Shown piece after piece: positions 12,338 through 23,800 of a stretch of 64,000 nucleotides of DNA (position 1 is the stretch's first letter; every line of letters starts with the position of its first letter). A program made the position numbers and the translations under genes. The notes below the pieces were generated by a model, which was given only the letters and a program-made list of their open reading frames with translations, searched no databases and was not told the DNA's origin. The DNA comes from Sciurus carolinensis (lineage: Eukaryota; Chordata; Mammalia; Rodentia; Sciuridae), in NCBI RefSeq assembly GCF_902686445.1, contig NC_062227.1, positions 20,659,678 to 20,723,677 on the forward strand, read 5' to 3'.

Positions 12338-12733
12338 TGTGTGATCTGAATATTTGAGTCCCTCCAAAAGTTAGGTATGGAAATCTGCTACCCAGTGTGA
12401 TAGTGTCAGGAGATGGTAACTCTTGGGAAGCTCCACCCTTTGAAAAGGATTTGTACTCTTAGGAATGAAGTTGAAGGGAGCATCCTAGATTCTTTTGCCC
12501 TTCTACATTCCTTCAAGTGAGGACACAGTGTTTGTCCCCTTTAGGAATGCAGTCACAAGCTGCTATCTTGGAAGTTTTCATTACAGAGAGAGCAGCTTTC
12601 ACCAGACATAAAATCTACCAGCACCTTGACCATGGACTTCCCATCCTTCAAAACTGTGAGAAATGCTTTTCTATTGTTTGGAAATTACCCAGTTTGTGAT
12701 ATTTTGTCACAGCAGAAGAAATAGACTAAAACA
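12338..12733 (+). mobile_element. MST/MLT1-like MaLR LTR
   Basis: It starts TGTGTGATCTGAATATTTGAG, carries the middle CACCTTGACCATGGACTTCC block and the AAACTGTGAGAAATG block, and ends ATTTTGTCACAGCAG and then AGACTAAAACA, the conserved end of MaLR LTRs. Confidence 0.8.
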
Positions 12734-13633
12734 GAACACCCATATATTTTTTATCTGATTTCAGTAGTGACCACATACAGTTGTTTTCATTTCCTGTGGC
12801 CTGCTTCATGAGTCCCAGACAACCAACCTTTTTTTTTCCCTCTAAATGTGTCAGAATTAAATTTGGAAAGAACTGTTTTTTCCACATAATCACAGTACTG
12901 TTGTTACAGGCAACAACCATCATCCACCAGTCTTTCTTGTTATGTGATATTCAGGTCCTCCCCAGCATCTTGAAAGCCCTTCACACTGGATTCACTCATA
13001 GGGGATCCCATTTACCTTGGTTTTTCAAGTCTTTGCTTCTTTCCCTACCCCTACTCAAATTGTACTTTAGCCAGACCCTGGGATTCCACTGGGCTCTGAA
13101 TTCCAAAAAGTGCTGGTTTTTTTTGCATTTGTGTGGGCCCCTGGGTCCTGGGCACACAGCTTGGGGCTCCTGTCTTTGAAGTTGGAGTGTCTCTGGCTTC
13201 CCCCGAGGTCTTATTGCACACAGATATAGGAAAGTTAAGCTCAAGCAGAGTCTGCTCAGCCTTGGTTACTCTAGACCTTCTAGTTTCCTTATTCCCCAGA
13301 GCCATCTCTCAGTGGGTTCTCCTGGTACCCACTCCAGGAGAAGTGCTCTGATGCACAGCTTGGAATGGGCCATTCTCCACCATTCTCAGAGTCCTGAGTT
13401 TATTAGAATAAATGGGACATCATGGTGGAAAAAGGAGAGAGAAAGGCATTTTAGCTTTCAGGGTGTCCCTTCCCCACTTTTCCAAAAACAACAAAATACT
13501 CAGTTTTCTGCTGATGGGTATGAAAGTTTTGATATCTCAATTGAAAATTCAGGCTGTGGGTGGAGAGAGTGTTTACCACAATGAGGAAAGATGAAGGAAT
13601 GAACATCTAGAATGTGTGAAGAACTCATAAGAA
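12734..13633. other. No recognised feature
   Basis: A cluster of overlapping ORFs on both strands (longest 132 codons at 12781-13179, plus) lacks domains. Overlaps on both strands argue against coding. Confidence 0.4.
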
Positions 13634-13728
13634 GGGATGGGGGTGTAGTTCACTGGGAGTGCTTGCCTAGTAGGTGCCAGGCCCTGGTTTATGTCTGTAG
13701 CACCACAAGAGGGGGAAAAAAGGAGAAA
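13634..13728 (+). mobile_element. ID-family SINE
   Basis: GGGATGGGGGTGTAGTTCAC start, GTGCTTGCCTAGTAGGTGCC middle and GCACCACAAGAGG followed by an A-rich tail. The B box is degraded (CTGGTTTATGTC). Confidence 0.8.
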
Positions 13729-14299
13729 GGTACAGTAGACAGATGGACTGCAGAAGAACACATACAAAAGGACACAGACTTACAGGAAAAATTTGGTTAT
13801 ATTATCAAGACAGTGTCAGTTGGAAAATAATAATCCTATGCTCTTTTAACTTCTCCAATTGACTGATGTCAGAAGTGGGTAAGTAGGAGCATGTAAACCT
13901 CAGTGTGGGTAGTGCGGCATTGTGGTATGTAAGTTCCACCTTTTGGGGACATTCGACAATGCTTATTAGCATTTAAAATCACATATTTTATGGTCTGCTG
14001 AACAGTACATGAGCTATTCCTTGTGCATGCCATTGTAATGGTGCAACCTTGGAAATATTTACCTGTCTTAATGGGAGCTAAATAAACCATGTGCCTTCTC
14101 AACTGTGGATTAATATGTAGTGGTTAACATGAATACAGAAACCAGTGGGTGCTAATGAGGGAAATTTCAAAGAGGTTCTTTTCTGGATAGGAGAAGATTG
14201 AATTATAGAAGGACAGATGTGCACTGCATATGATTGATCTAATAGCTCCTACTTCTCTCCCCCATTTCTGCATTGATAGCCACCTAAAAAATAAGAGCT

Positions 14300-14458
14300 T
14301 AAAATGCCTGTAATCCCAGCGACACTGGAGGCTGAGACAGGAGGTTCCAAGTTTGAGGTCAGCAAGATCCTGTCATAAAATAAAAAATAAAAAGGGGTGG
14401 AGAATGTGACTTAGTGAATCAGGTCCTGGGCTCAATCCCCAGTACTGGGGGAGGAGCA
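14300..14458 (+). mobile_element. B1/ID dimeric SINE (B1-dID type)
   Basis: The left half is 7SL/B1-like (GCCTGTAATCCCAGCGACAC, then GAGGCTGAGACAGGAGG), joined through an A-rich linker to an ID-like right half (GGTCCTGGGCTCAATCCCCA). This fusion is characteristic of sciurid and related rodents. Confidence 0.8.
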
Positions 14459-14689
14459 CTTCAGTGATGGAGGGGTCACCTGGAGATATGAAGAGGTCGG
14501 TTCCTCTCTTAGCTGCCATTGTCTATCTACTTATTTATTTTATAATAAGGCCAATAATGAGGCCACATTCATATGAGAATAAAGAGATTCAGGGTTTTTT
14601 GTACCATTTGTACCTCCTATGCCTAGTGATCACCATATTGTACCCTTCCTTTGCACTCTCAGGGAAAGCATTTATCTCTGCAAGTTGGA

Positions 14690-14975
14690 ATGCAGTGGAC
14701 CCTTCACATCTGCAGATTCAACCAACTGCAGATTAAAAACAAAACAAAAAAACCTTCCAGGAAGTCCTAAAAAACAAAAGTTGAATTTGCCATACATTGA
14801 GTACTATGTGGAATCCATATGAATAAAGTGATGTATAAGCAATCTGGAGATATTTAATGCATTCAGGAAATGTGTGTAGATCATGTGCAGTTCCACCATT
14901 TTTTGTAAGGGACTTAAGCATCCATGGATTTGGTGTCCTATGGATGCTGGGGAGTAGGGGGCTGCTGACATAGGA
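14690..14975 (+). mobile_element. MER2-like Tigger DNA transposon remnant
   Basis: The left end has GCAGTGGACCCTTCACATCT and AGATTCAACCAACTGCAGA. The right end is its rough inverted complement (GCATCCATGGATTTGG, then GGATGCTGG). This palindromic arrangement matches MER2-type Tigger elements. Confidence 0.7.
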
Positions 14976-15587
14976 GGTTCCTTCCACCTTGCTTCATAAA
15001 AAGTCCTTTTCTGGTTCTGATCTGAGGGAAAGGTGAGAAAGAAGTTGGGATCAGTTTTTTGAGTAGATGCTAGCAGTTTATAAACTCACTAGGGGCACAT
15101 TTGGATATTTGGGTCATCTTTTGAATAGTCAGGGAAATGGAAGGTTGGAGTTGAAAGAAATTTGGCTAGTTCTGTAGGTTTTCAAACTCTCCATAAGGGA
15201 GTCCAGACTTTGCAAAATAATTGATGCACACTCCATTTTAGACATACTTAGAGTTATCTGGAAAATGGCCATGCAAGTTTGCTTCCAGCCAGATCAATAC
15301 TGTGCTATAGGCATCTCTAAATTTAACTTGTTTTGGTACAGACCAAAGTAGCCATCTTTGTTTTGTTCCAGAAATCCAGAGTTTAATCCATGAACTTGAA
15401 ATACTTTTACCTTGTGTAAGTGGCCACAAGAATCTGAATCTTCTTGATATTCTGACACGCAAAACAAAATACCAGAAATCTTAAAGAATGTGGATATGGA
15501 AACAGGGATAGATGTATCTTTCAAAATGCAGTGTCCAGCTTTTATGGCTATTATGACATTTTGACTTTTTCATAAAGAGAATATTAC

Positions 15588-16003
15588 AGAGTTATATGTT
15601 GAATTTAGGTCCTCCTTAAGGGAAAAAAAAAAGAAGATACATTGAAGTGCCAACTTCCAGTACTTTAGATCGTGATCTTATTTGAGAAGGGTTTTTACAG
15701 AGGTGATAAATTAAGATGAGGTCATTAGGGTAGGCCCTGATCCAATATAACTATGTCTTATAAAAGAATGAGTGGACACAGACACATTCTGTGGAGGGAG
15801 GTGATGTGGAAAAAGATACTGAAGGTGACACAAGGGGACAGGGCTGTCCAAGCCAAAGAATGTGGCCTGAAACTGTCTCCCTAAGGACCCTCTGAAGGAG
15901 GCAACCCCGTCAACTCCTTGATCTGAAACTTGCAGACTCCAGAAACAGCAGGTTCCTGTTGTTAAAGTCTCCCAGTCTGTGGTACTGGTTATGGCAGCTA
16001 TCA
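15588..16003 (+). mobile_element. MLT1-like MaLR LTR
   Basis: Conserved blocks in order: TATATGTTGAATTTAGGTCC, GAGGTCATTAGGGTAGGCCC, GGACACAGACACA, CAGACTCCAGAAACAGCAGG and a terminal GGTACTGGTTATGGCAGC. It is the same family as 10758-11163 but in the opposite orientation. Confidence 0.85.
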
Positions 16004-16016
16004 TAGTCCCTTTTCT

Positions 16017-16116
16017 TTTCTTTCTTTTTTTTTTTCTTTTGTGACACAGGGGATTGAACCCAGGGCCTTGTGTATGTGAGGCAAGCACTCTACCTGAGCT
16101 ATATCCCCAGCCCTCC
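16017..16116 (-). mobile_element. ID-family SINE with exact target-site duplication
   Basis: Poly-T on the left and the reverse-complement ID body (GATTGAACCCAGGGCC, GCTATATCCCCAGCCC). It is flanked by an exact 13-bp duplication, TAGTCCCTTTTCT, at 16004-16016 and 16117-16129, so it inserted into the MST LTR. Confidence 0.93.
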
Positions 16117-16145
16117 TAGTCCCTTTTCTGATGCTATATCAGCAA

Positions 16146-16200
16146 ACTGTAGCTCATATGCCTAGCATGCCTAAGGCCCTGGGTTCCATCCCCTCTATCT
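16146..16200 (+). mobile_element. ID SINE fragment
   Basis: TGTAGCTCATATGCCTAGCA and GGCCCTGGGTTCCATCCCC match the ID core, missing its usual middle A-box spacing. It also lies inside the MST LTR. Confidence 0.6.
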
Positions 16201-17350
16201 GCTCCCCACCTATGAAAGAGAATAAAGAATAAAGGATTATTTGGTTTACATTTCTGAAGACTGGAAAGTCCAAGAACATAGTGCCAGCATCTAGAGAGGG
16301 CCTTCTTGCTGCATCATAACATAGCACACACATCACATGCTAGGACAGAACAAGTGTGCCAGTCCTCCTTTTCTTTTCTTAGAAAAGCACCAATGTCATC
16401 ATGGGAACCACACCCTCAAGACCTTCATCTAATCCTTCCAAAGGTTCCACTTCCAAATGCCATCAATATATGACTTTGGGGATTAAATTTTCAGTGGTTA
16501 ACTTCTGGGGGCACACTCAAAACAGTAAACTTTTGCACACACTCATACATGTAATGTAAGTGCACGCTCAGCTGGTACTGCTTGCTATGGGTTTTTCTTT
16601 TATTAGTTTCTGCATAAGAATTTACTTGATGAGAAGTTTCCACTGAAGTGTTACTGAGTATTTTGGCTCTAGGGTGGTGAGCTGACAGACTCTGGCCCCC
16701 AGCACTAGTCTCCGCAGCCAGGATCAACCTGACTGAAGGAGGCATATGCCATGTGGAGCAGCTGGGGCTGTGGTCAGGGACTTTGGTATGCCAAACATGA
16801 CATGGGCATCACTTGGCATTAAAGGTAACCTCCATTTTCCTGAAAAACCTGTCATTGTTGCTCACCATGGCATACACTGGGCACCCCTGCTTTCAAGGCC
16901 TGTTCTCCAAAGGTCATTTGTCAATCGTCCATCTGTCCCTCAACTCTTCTCTGACTTTTTGCTAGGGAGACAAGGGCCTTGATTAGGGGACTTTGACTAA
17001 ATTGTGTGATTTTACAGTGGGGTCTCCCAGATGTCAGAGCTGAACAGGTGGCTCCCCAGAGTTCATGCTGGTAGGAAGACAGCCTTATGGAGCCTTCATG
17101 GCCCCCCAAGGCCTAGCTTCCTGATGCCAGCATCTCTATCCTCTGCCTGTCTTTTGACTTTTGCTTCCTTTATAGGGTCCTGCCTAAGCAAAGACAAAAG
17201 CCAACAAAAGTAAGCATCCTTACCAGACTGGGATTGAAGGATTGTCATCCTGTGTGATTTTGGTGCTGTCAGCCTGAGTGATTTATGCAGGACCTGGAAA
17301 CCTTTGAAGTAGGAGGTTATACAAAGAACTCAAAAGATGTGACACTTTTA

Positions 17351-17441
17351 TTTTATTTTTTTGCAGTGCTGGGGATTGAACCCAGGACCTTAGTGTTTAC
17401 AAGGCAAACACTCTATCAACTGAGCTATATCCCCAGCCCAT
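17351..17441 (-). mobile_element. ID-family SINE
   Basis: Reverse-complement ID (GCTGGGGATTGAACCCAGGA, AGCTATATCCCCAGCCC). It is flanked by ATGTGACACTTTTA (17337-17350) and ATGACACATTTTTTA (17442-17456). Confidence 0.93.
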
Positions 17442-17456
17442 ATGACACATTTTTTA

Positions 17457-17575
17457 TTCTTTTTTTTCCTGTTTTTTTTTTTTTTTTTTTTTTTTTTTTG
17501 CAGTGCTGGGGATCAAACCCAGGGCCTTGTGCTTGCAAGGCGAGCACTCTACCTACTGAGCTATCTCCCAAGCCC
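17457..17575 (-). mobile_element. Second ID-family SINE at the same target
   Basis: A long T-run (about 17472-17499), then a well-preserved reverse-complement ID (GATCAAACCCAGGGCC, GAGCACTCTACCTACTGAG). It is flanked by identical ATGACACATTTTTTA at 17442-17456 and 17576-17590. It looks younger than its neighbour. Confidence 0.95.
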
Positions 17576-17590
17576 ATGACACATTTTTTA

Positions 17591-19084
17591 AATGATCATT
17601 TTCTGTAACTTTGAGACCTTAGAATTTACCATTCTGATTGACTTCCCCAGTCAGCTGAAAATGCTTGTGTTCAAACAAGGTGCTACCTACTGTAAGGCCC
17701 TGGGACAGGAGCACCTCTACGGAGACAGTGCTGTTCCTATACTACCATCTCTTCTAAGTTACATCCACATAAGAAGAGGGCTCAGATGCCCTTGGAAATC
17801 TTCACTCACTGCTCTCTTCAATATGAAATATTGCTGTTATATATAAGAATTGTGGAGCAAAAGTTGGTAGGACCAGATGTAATTTTCTTTTTGGTCATTA
17901 TTATAAAATATTTAATAATGATCAAATATAATTATCATCAATAATTTGATAAATAATACCTTTTTAAAAAAACTTATGAATCCTGAAATTCTTCCAAGCT
18001 ATAGGAATTATTCACAGATATTTGTTTTTAACAAGTAAGAGGACAAAAATTGTAAACACCAACCATTTATCACTTAGGGAAGAAAAAACCAAGATGGGAG
18101 CAAATAAGCACATAAGGACATCTGAATATGAGAAGTACAGTTAGGCTAAAGTAATTTTTATTTATCAGCATAATAACCACTTATAGAGTGATTCTATGAA
18201 AAAAAATCTCAGTTTTAGTGTGCACTTATTCCTGCACAGGTGCAAATGTACTCAAGGTTAGGTTTTCCCTTCAGAAAACATGTTCAGAAAAACCCTTGTA
18301 ATGTACTTTATAGAGAAAAAAAGCATCACAATTTTTCATCGTTTAAACTCATTCAGATCAGACTGTTAAGAATATTCTTGCAGGCATTTTTATACAATTT
18401 TTTTGCATAAAATTCATTTTTATGAAACACTTAAGCCTTGTCTCAGTATTTGCATGTATTGTAAAGCCATTTAATCAGTAGCTTGTTGCTTATCCTGGAC
18501 TGAAAAAGAGAATGTATATAAACTCCTCCCCCCATGAACTTTGACCCTTCTCTATCCTTCCACAATGACAGTTTGAATGCCAGCAGGTGCCCACTCATTG
18601 AGTGGCTCCCTCAGTCTCTGGACCAGGAAGAACAGCTGGATTCAGGAGGACTTTTGCATACCCAAGGATCATTTCTCTATTAGTAGGAAAGGATTTTGGG
18701 ACTAGTCTGTGATTCCAATATCTGCGATTCCTTATGGCTGTTGGCATATGGAGGTCTCTGAAACTTGTGAACATCAAAGGTCACCTCCTCACCCATTCCA
18801 AGGTTGTGTTCACCCCACATAACTGGCCTTCTATTCATCATCATGCAGATTCCCAGTGTCTTTGATACTTTGGACTCCAGTTCTGAACTTGACCAAGGGA
18901 ACTGAAGCACTGGCATATTTCCAATGCTCTAACATATGCATGAGAGGATGAGGGTATGTGGAGACACTGTATTACTGCAGCACATTCCAAATTTATAAAC
19001 TTGGCATGCAGAATCCATGGATGATCTTTGTATAATTCTCCAGCCCCACTGCATCCCCATCCATCTGTGCCCTCATTTGTCTCT
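17591..19084. other. No recognised gene or repeat
   Basis: Mostly unique AT-rich DNA immediately left of the full-length L1. Short ORFs overlap on both strands with no family signature. Confidence 0.4.
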
Positions 19085-19100
19085 AAAATCAACAACCTGG
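19085..19100 (+). repeat. Left target-site duplication of the full-length L1
   Basis: AAAATCAACAACCTGG. It matches AAAATCAACTACCTGA at 24925-24940 with two differences, the expected footprint of target-primed reverse transcription. Confidence 0.8.
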
Positions 19101-19214
19101 ATTTTTATGGGAATCCAAGATGGTGGACTAGAGGGTGACTGCATCTTCCTTCACTCCAGAACTCAGGATTCAAGAAGGGGAGGTATTGAGACACTCAGAC
19201 CAACATAGAGCTGT

Positions 19215-19620
19215 GCGGTGAGTCCCACTGGGTGAGCTTGGACAGGGCACCAGGCCCGGAGAGGGGGCAGCTTCTCAGAGCAGGGCAGGGCAGCTAGAGT
19301 CTTCCCCAAGCAGCCCTGCTCTCTCAGGCGGCAGGTGCGATCCACAGCCAGCTTCTAGGAGCAGACCCGCCCAGTGAGAGCTTTTCCGCACAGAGCCAAC
19401 TCTAATCCCTGAACCCAGCAGCAGGGCCCCTGCCCGCAGGTGGCTTCTGGAACCAAGGCAGGACAGGAAGAGGCTTTCCCATAGCAGCCTGGCTCCCTCA
19501 GGCGAGGGCAGGCCCTATCTATAGCCAGCTTCTAGGAGCAGGACCTCCCAGTGAGAGGATTTCAATGCAGAACCAGCCCCCAGCCCTGGACCCAGTAGCG
19601 GGCTAGGGGCAGCTTTCTTT
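19215..19620 (+). repeat. L1 5'UTR monomer-like tandem repeat (~175 bp unit)
   Basis: The segment from GCTTCT at 19270 is repeated from GCTTCT at 19443. Both units share CCTC/CTCAGGCG blocks and AGCCAGCTTCTAGGAGCAG (starts 19346 and 19523), then CCAGTGAGAG. The spacing is 173-177 bp. A partial unit precedes the first. It is GC-rich and CpG-bearing, as expected for an internal L1 promoter. Confidence 0.75.
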
Positions 19621-19760
19621 GGAAGCAATGCATTATCAAGTTCCTCCAAGCCTTCAGGCTACTGAGGACTGGGAGGTGATACACTGGAAATCTACAGGGA
19701 CACTATAAGACAATAGAGGAAATCTGCAATATCTCAGAGTCCCACTGATATCTGACCAAT

Positions 19761-20803
19761 ATGAGAAAACAAGGGAAGAAAATGTCCCAAAAAAACCTAA
19801 ATACTATATCAATAAAACACAATGACAGCACAGCAGAAGAAATGTCAGAAAGGGAGTTCAGAATGTACATAATTAAAACAATCAGGGAAGCAAATGAGGA
19901 GATGAAACAGCAAATGCAGGCATTGAAGGAAGAGATGAAAGAGCAAATGCAGGCATTAAATGATCACACCAATCAACAGTTAAAAGAGCAAATATGAGAA
20001 GCAAAAGATCATTTCAATAAAAAGTTAGAGATACTGAAAACAAATAAACAAACAGATATCCTTGAAATGAAGGAAACAATAAACCAAGTTAAAAACTCCA
20101 TAGAAAGCATAACCAATAGGATAGAACACCTGGAAGACACAACCTCAGACATTGAAGACAAAATATTTAATCTTGAAAACAAAATTGACCAAACAGAGAA
20201 GATGCAAAGAAATCATGAACAGAATCTACAAGAATTATGGGATATCATGAAAAGGCCAAAGTTAAGAATTATTGGGATTGAGGAAGGCTTAGAGAAACAA
20301 AGGAATGAACAATCTACTCAATGAAATAATATCAGAAAATTTCCCAAATCTGAAGAATGAAATGGAAAAACAGGAACAAGAGGCTTATAGGACACCAAAT
20401 ATACAAAATTATAACAGACCCACACCAAGGCACATTATTATGAAAATACCTAACATACAAAATAAAGAGAGAATTTTAAAGGCTGCGAGAGAAAAGAGTC
20501 AAATTACATTCAGGGGAAACCATTAAGAATATCAGCAGACTTTTCAATGCAGATCCTAAAAGCTAGAAGGGCCTGGAACAACATTTACCAACCCTGAAAG
20601 AAAACAGATGCCAACCAAGAATCTTATACCCAGCAAAACTTACTTTCACATTTGACAACAAAATAAGATCCTTCCATGATAAACAAAAGCTAAAGGAATT
20701 TACAAAAAGAAAGCTGGCATTACAGAACATTCTCAGCAAAATATTCCATGAGGAAGAGATGAAAAACAACAATGCAAATCAGCAACAGGAGGAACTAGCC
20801 TAA
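19761..20803 (+). pseudogene. L1 ORF1 (RNA-binding chaperone), broken
   Basis: ORF1 encodes the trimeric RNA-binding protein that packages L1 RNA. The reading frame starts MRKQGKKMSQKN, then a long coiled coil rich in E, K and Q (about residues 35-175, with MQALKEEMKEQMQAL heptads), followed by the RNA-binding part (around 20240-20530; NIQNKERILKAAREK). A stop after codon 78 (about 19995) interrupts the coiled coil. A frame change near 20310 and stops from 20524 on break the C-terminal domain, which is still recognisable up to about 20803. Length with breaks ignored is close to the usual 340-370 codons. Confidence 0.9.
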
Positions 20804-20859
20804 AGGATTAGCCAAATAAAAGAGAAAAAAAATCATGTCAAAAAACAAAAATGAGTCAA

Positions 20860-23800
20860 ATGACTGGAAATACAAATCATATCACAATAATAACCCTGAA
20901 TGTTAATGCCCTGAACTCATCAATCAAAAGACATAGACTGGCAGATGAATTAAAAAGAAAAATGCAACAATATGCTGCCTGCAAGAGACTCATCTCATAG
21001 AAAGAGATACCCACAGACTAAAGGTGATAGGATGGGGAAAAAAATACCATGCACACGGACACAGCAAAAAAGCTGGAGTATCCATCCTCATTTCAGATAA
21101 TGTTGACTTCAAGCCAAAACTAGTCAGAAGGGATAAAGAAGGACATTACATACTGCTTAAGGGAAGCATAAATCAGCAAGACATAACAATCATAAATATC
21201 TATGCCCCAAACATTGGCTCATCCATGTACGTCAAACAAATCCTTCTCAATTCCAGAAATCAGATAGACCAAAACACAATAATACTAGGTGATTTTAACA
21301 CACCTCTCTCACCACTGGATAGATCTTCCAAACAAAAATTGAATAAAGAAACCATAGATCTCAATAACACAATTAACGATTTAGACTTAACGGACATATA
21401 TAGAATATACCATCCAACAAAGAACAAATACACTTTCTTCTCAGCAGCACATGGATCCTTCTCTAAAATGGGCCATATTTTATGCCACAAAGCTACTGTT
21501 AGCAAATACAGGAAGATAGAGATACTACCTTGTATTCTACCAGATCATAATGGATTGAAATTAGAAATAAATGACAGAATAAAACACAGAAACTTCTCCA
21601 ATACCTGGAGATTAAATAATACACTATTATATGATTAATGGATAACAGAAGACATCAGGAGGGAAAATAAAACATTCTTAGAAGTAAATGAGAACAAAGA
21701 CACATCATATGAAAATCTCTGGGACACTATGAAAGCAGTAATTAGAGGAAGATTTATTTCATATAGCACATTCAACAAAAGAAGTAAAAACCAACACTTA
21801 ACACTACAGCTCAAAGCCCTAGAAAAAGAAGAGCAGACCAACACCAAAAGTAGTAGAAGACAGGAAATTGTTAAAATCAGAGCTGAAATCAATGAAATTG
21901 AAACAAAACAATCAAAAAAATTAACAAAATAAATAGTTGGTTCTTTGAAAAAATAAACAAAATTGATAAACCCTTAGCCACACTAACAAAGAGAAAGAGG
22001 GAGAAAACTCAGATTACTAAAATTCGGAATGAGCAAGGAAATATCACTACAGACACGAGTGAAATACAAAACATTATTAGAAGCTATTTTGAAAATCTAT
22101 ATTCCAACAAAACAGAAAACCTCGAAGACATCAACAAGTTTCTAGAGACATATGAATTACCTAAACTGAACGAGGAGGACATACACAACTTAAATAAATC
22201 TATTTCAAGCAATGAAATAGAAGACATCATCCAAAGCCTACCAACAAAGAAAAGTCCAGGACCAGATGTGTTCTCAGCCGAGTTCTACAAAACCTTTAGA
22301 GAAGAGCTCATTCCAATACTCCTCAAGGTATTCCATGAAATAGAAGAGGAGGGAACCCTCACAAACTCATTCTATGAAGCCAATATCACCCTGATACCTA
22401 AACCAGACAGAGACACATCGAGGAAAGAAAATTTCAGACCAATATCCTTAATGAACATCGACGCAAAAATTCTCAACAAAATTTTAGCAAATCACATACA
22501 AAAACATATTAGAAAGATAGTGCACCACGATCAAGTGAGTTTTATCCCAGGGATGCAAGGTTGGTTCAATATCTGGAAATCAATAAATGTCATTCACCAT
22601 ATCAACAGACTTAAAGTTAAGAATCACATGATTATTTCTATAGATGCAGAAAAAGCATTTGATAAAATACAGCATCCCTTCATGCTCAAAACACTAGAAA
22701 AATTAGGGATAGTGAGAACATTCCTTAACATTGTAAAAGCCATCTACCCTAAGCTCAGGGCCAATATCATTCTAAATGGTGAAAAACTGAAAGCATTCCC
22801 CCTAAAAACTGGAACAAGGCAGCGATGCCCCCTTTCACCACTTCTATTCAACATTGTCCTTGAAACTCTAGCCAGAGCAATTAGACAAACCAAAGAAATT
22901 AAAGAGATACGAATAGGAAAAGAAGTACTCAAACTGTCCCTGTTCAATGATGACATGATTATATATTTAGAGGAACCTGGAAATTCCACCAGAAAACTTT
23001 TAGAACTCATAAGTGAATTCAGTAAAGTAGCAGGTTACAAGATCAATGCTTATAAATCCAATGCATTTTTATACATAAGAGATGAATCTTCAGAAAGAGA
23101 AGTTAGGAAAACTACCCCATTCACAATAGCTTCAAAAAAAATAAAATACTTGGGAATCAATCTCACAAAAGAGGTGAGAGACCTCTACAATGAGAACTAC
23201 AGAACACTAAAGAAAGAAATTAAAGAAAATCTTAGAAGATGGAAAGATCTCCCATGTCTTGGATAGGCAGAATTAATATTGTCAAAATGGACATACTACC
23301 AAAAGTGCTATACAGATTCCATGCAATTCCAATTAAAATCCCAATGATGTACGAAACAGAAATAGAGCAAGCAATTATGAAATTCATCTGGAAGAATAAA
23401 AAACCCAGAATAGCTAAAGCAATCCTTAGGAGAAAGAGTGAAGCAGGGGGTATCGTGATACCAGATCTTCAACTATACTACAAAGCAATAGTAACAAAAA
23501 TAGCATGGTATTGGTACCAAAATAGACAGGTAGATCAGGTACAGAATAGAGGACATGGACACAAACCCAAATAAATACAATTTTCTCATGTTAGACAAAG
23601 GGCCCAAAAATATGCAATGGAGAAAAGATAGCCTCTTCCACATATGGTGCTGGGAAACTGGAAATCCATATGCAACAGAATGAAATTAAACCCCTATCTC
23701 TCACCCTTCACAAAACTCAACTCAAAATGGATCAAGGACCTTGAAATCAGACCAGAGACCCTGCATCTTAATAAGAAAAAGTAGGTCCAGATCTTCAACA

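Larger units (their letters stand above)
16004..16530 (-). mobile_element. MST-like MaLR LTR, interrupted by an ID
   Basis: After removing the ID at 16017-16116, the plus strand gives the reverse complement of an MST LTR: CCCTTTTCTGATGCTATATC, AAGGATTATTTGGTTTAC, GTGCCAGCATCT, CTTCCAAATGCCATCAATAT and GGGGATTAAATTTTC. It abuts the preceding MLT1 directly. Confidence 0.75.

Noticed and set aside
12781..13305. Overlapping 132-, 84- and 82-codon ORFs
   Set aside because: Open on both strands at the same place with no domains; best explained by chance.
17285..17608. 107-codon ORF with poly-phenylalanine
   Set aside because: It reads through two reverse-orientation ID elements and their T-runs.
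22268..23266. 332-codon ORF as a host gene
   Set aside because: It is the reverse-transcriptase part of L1 ORF2, with the flanking L1 sequence and target duplications in place.
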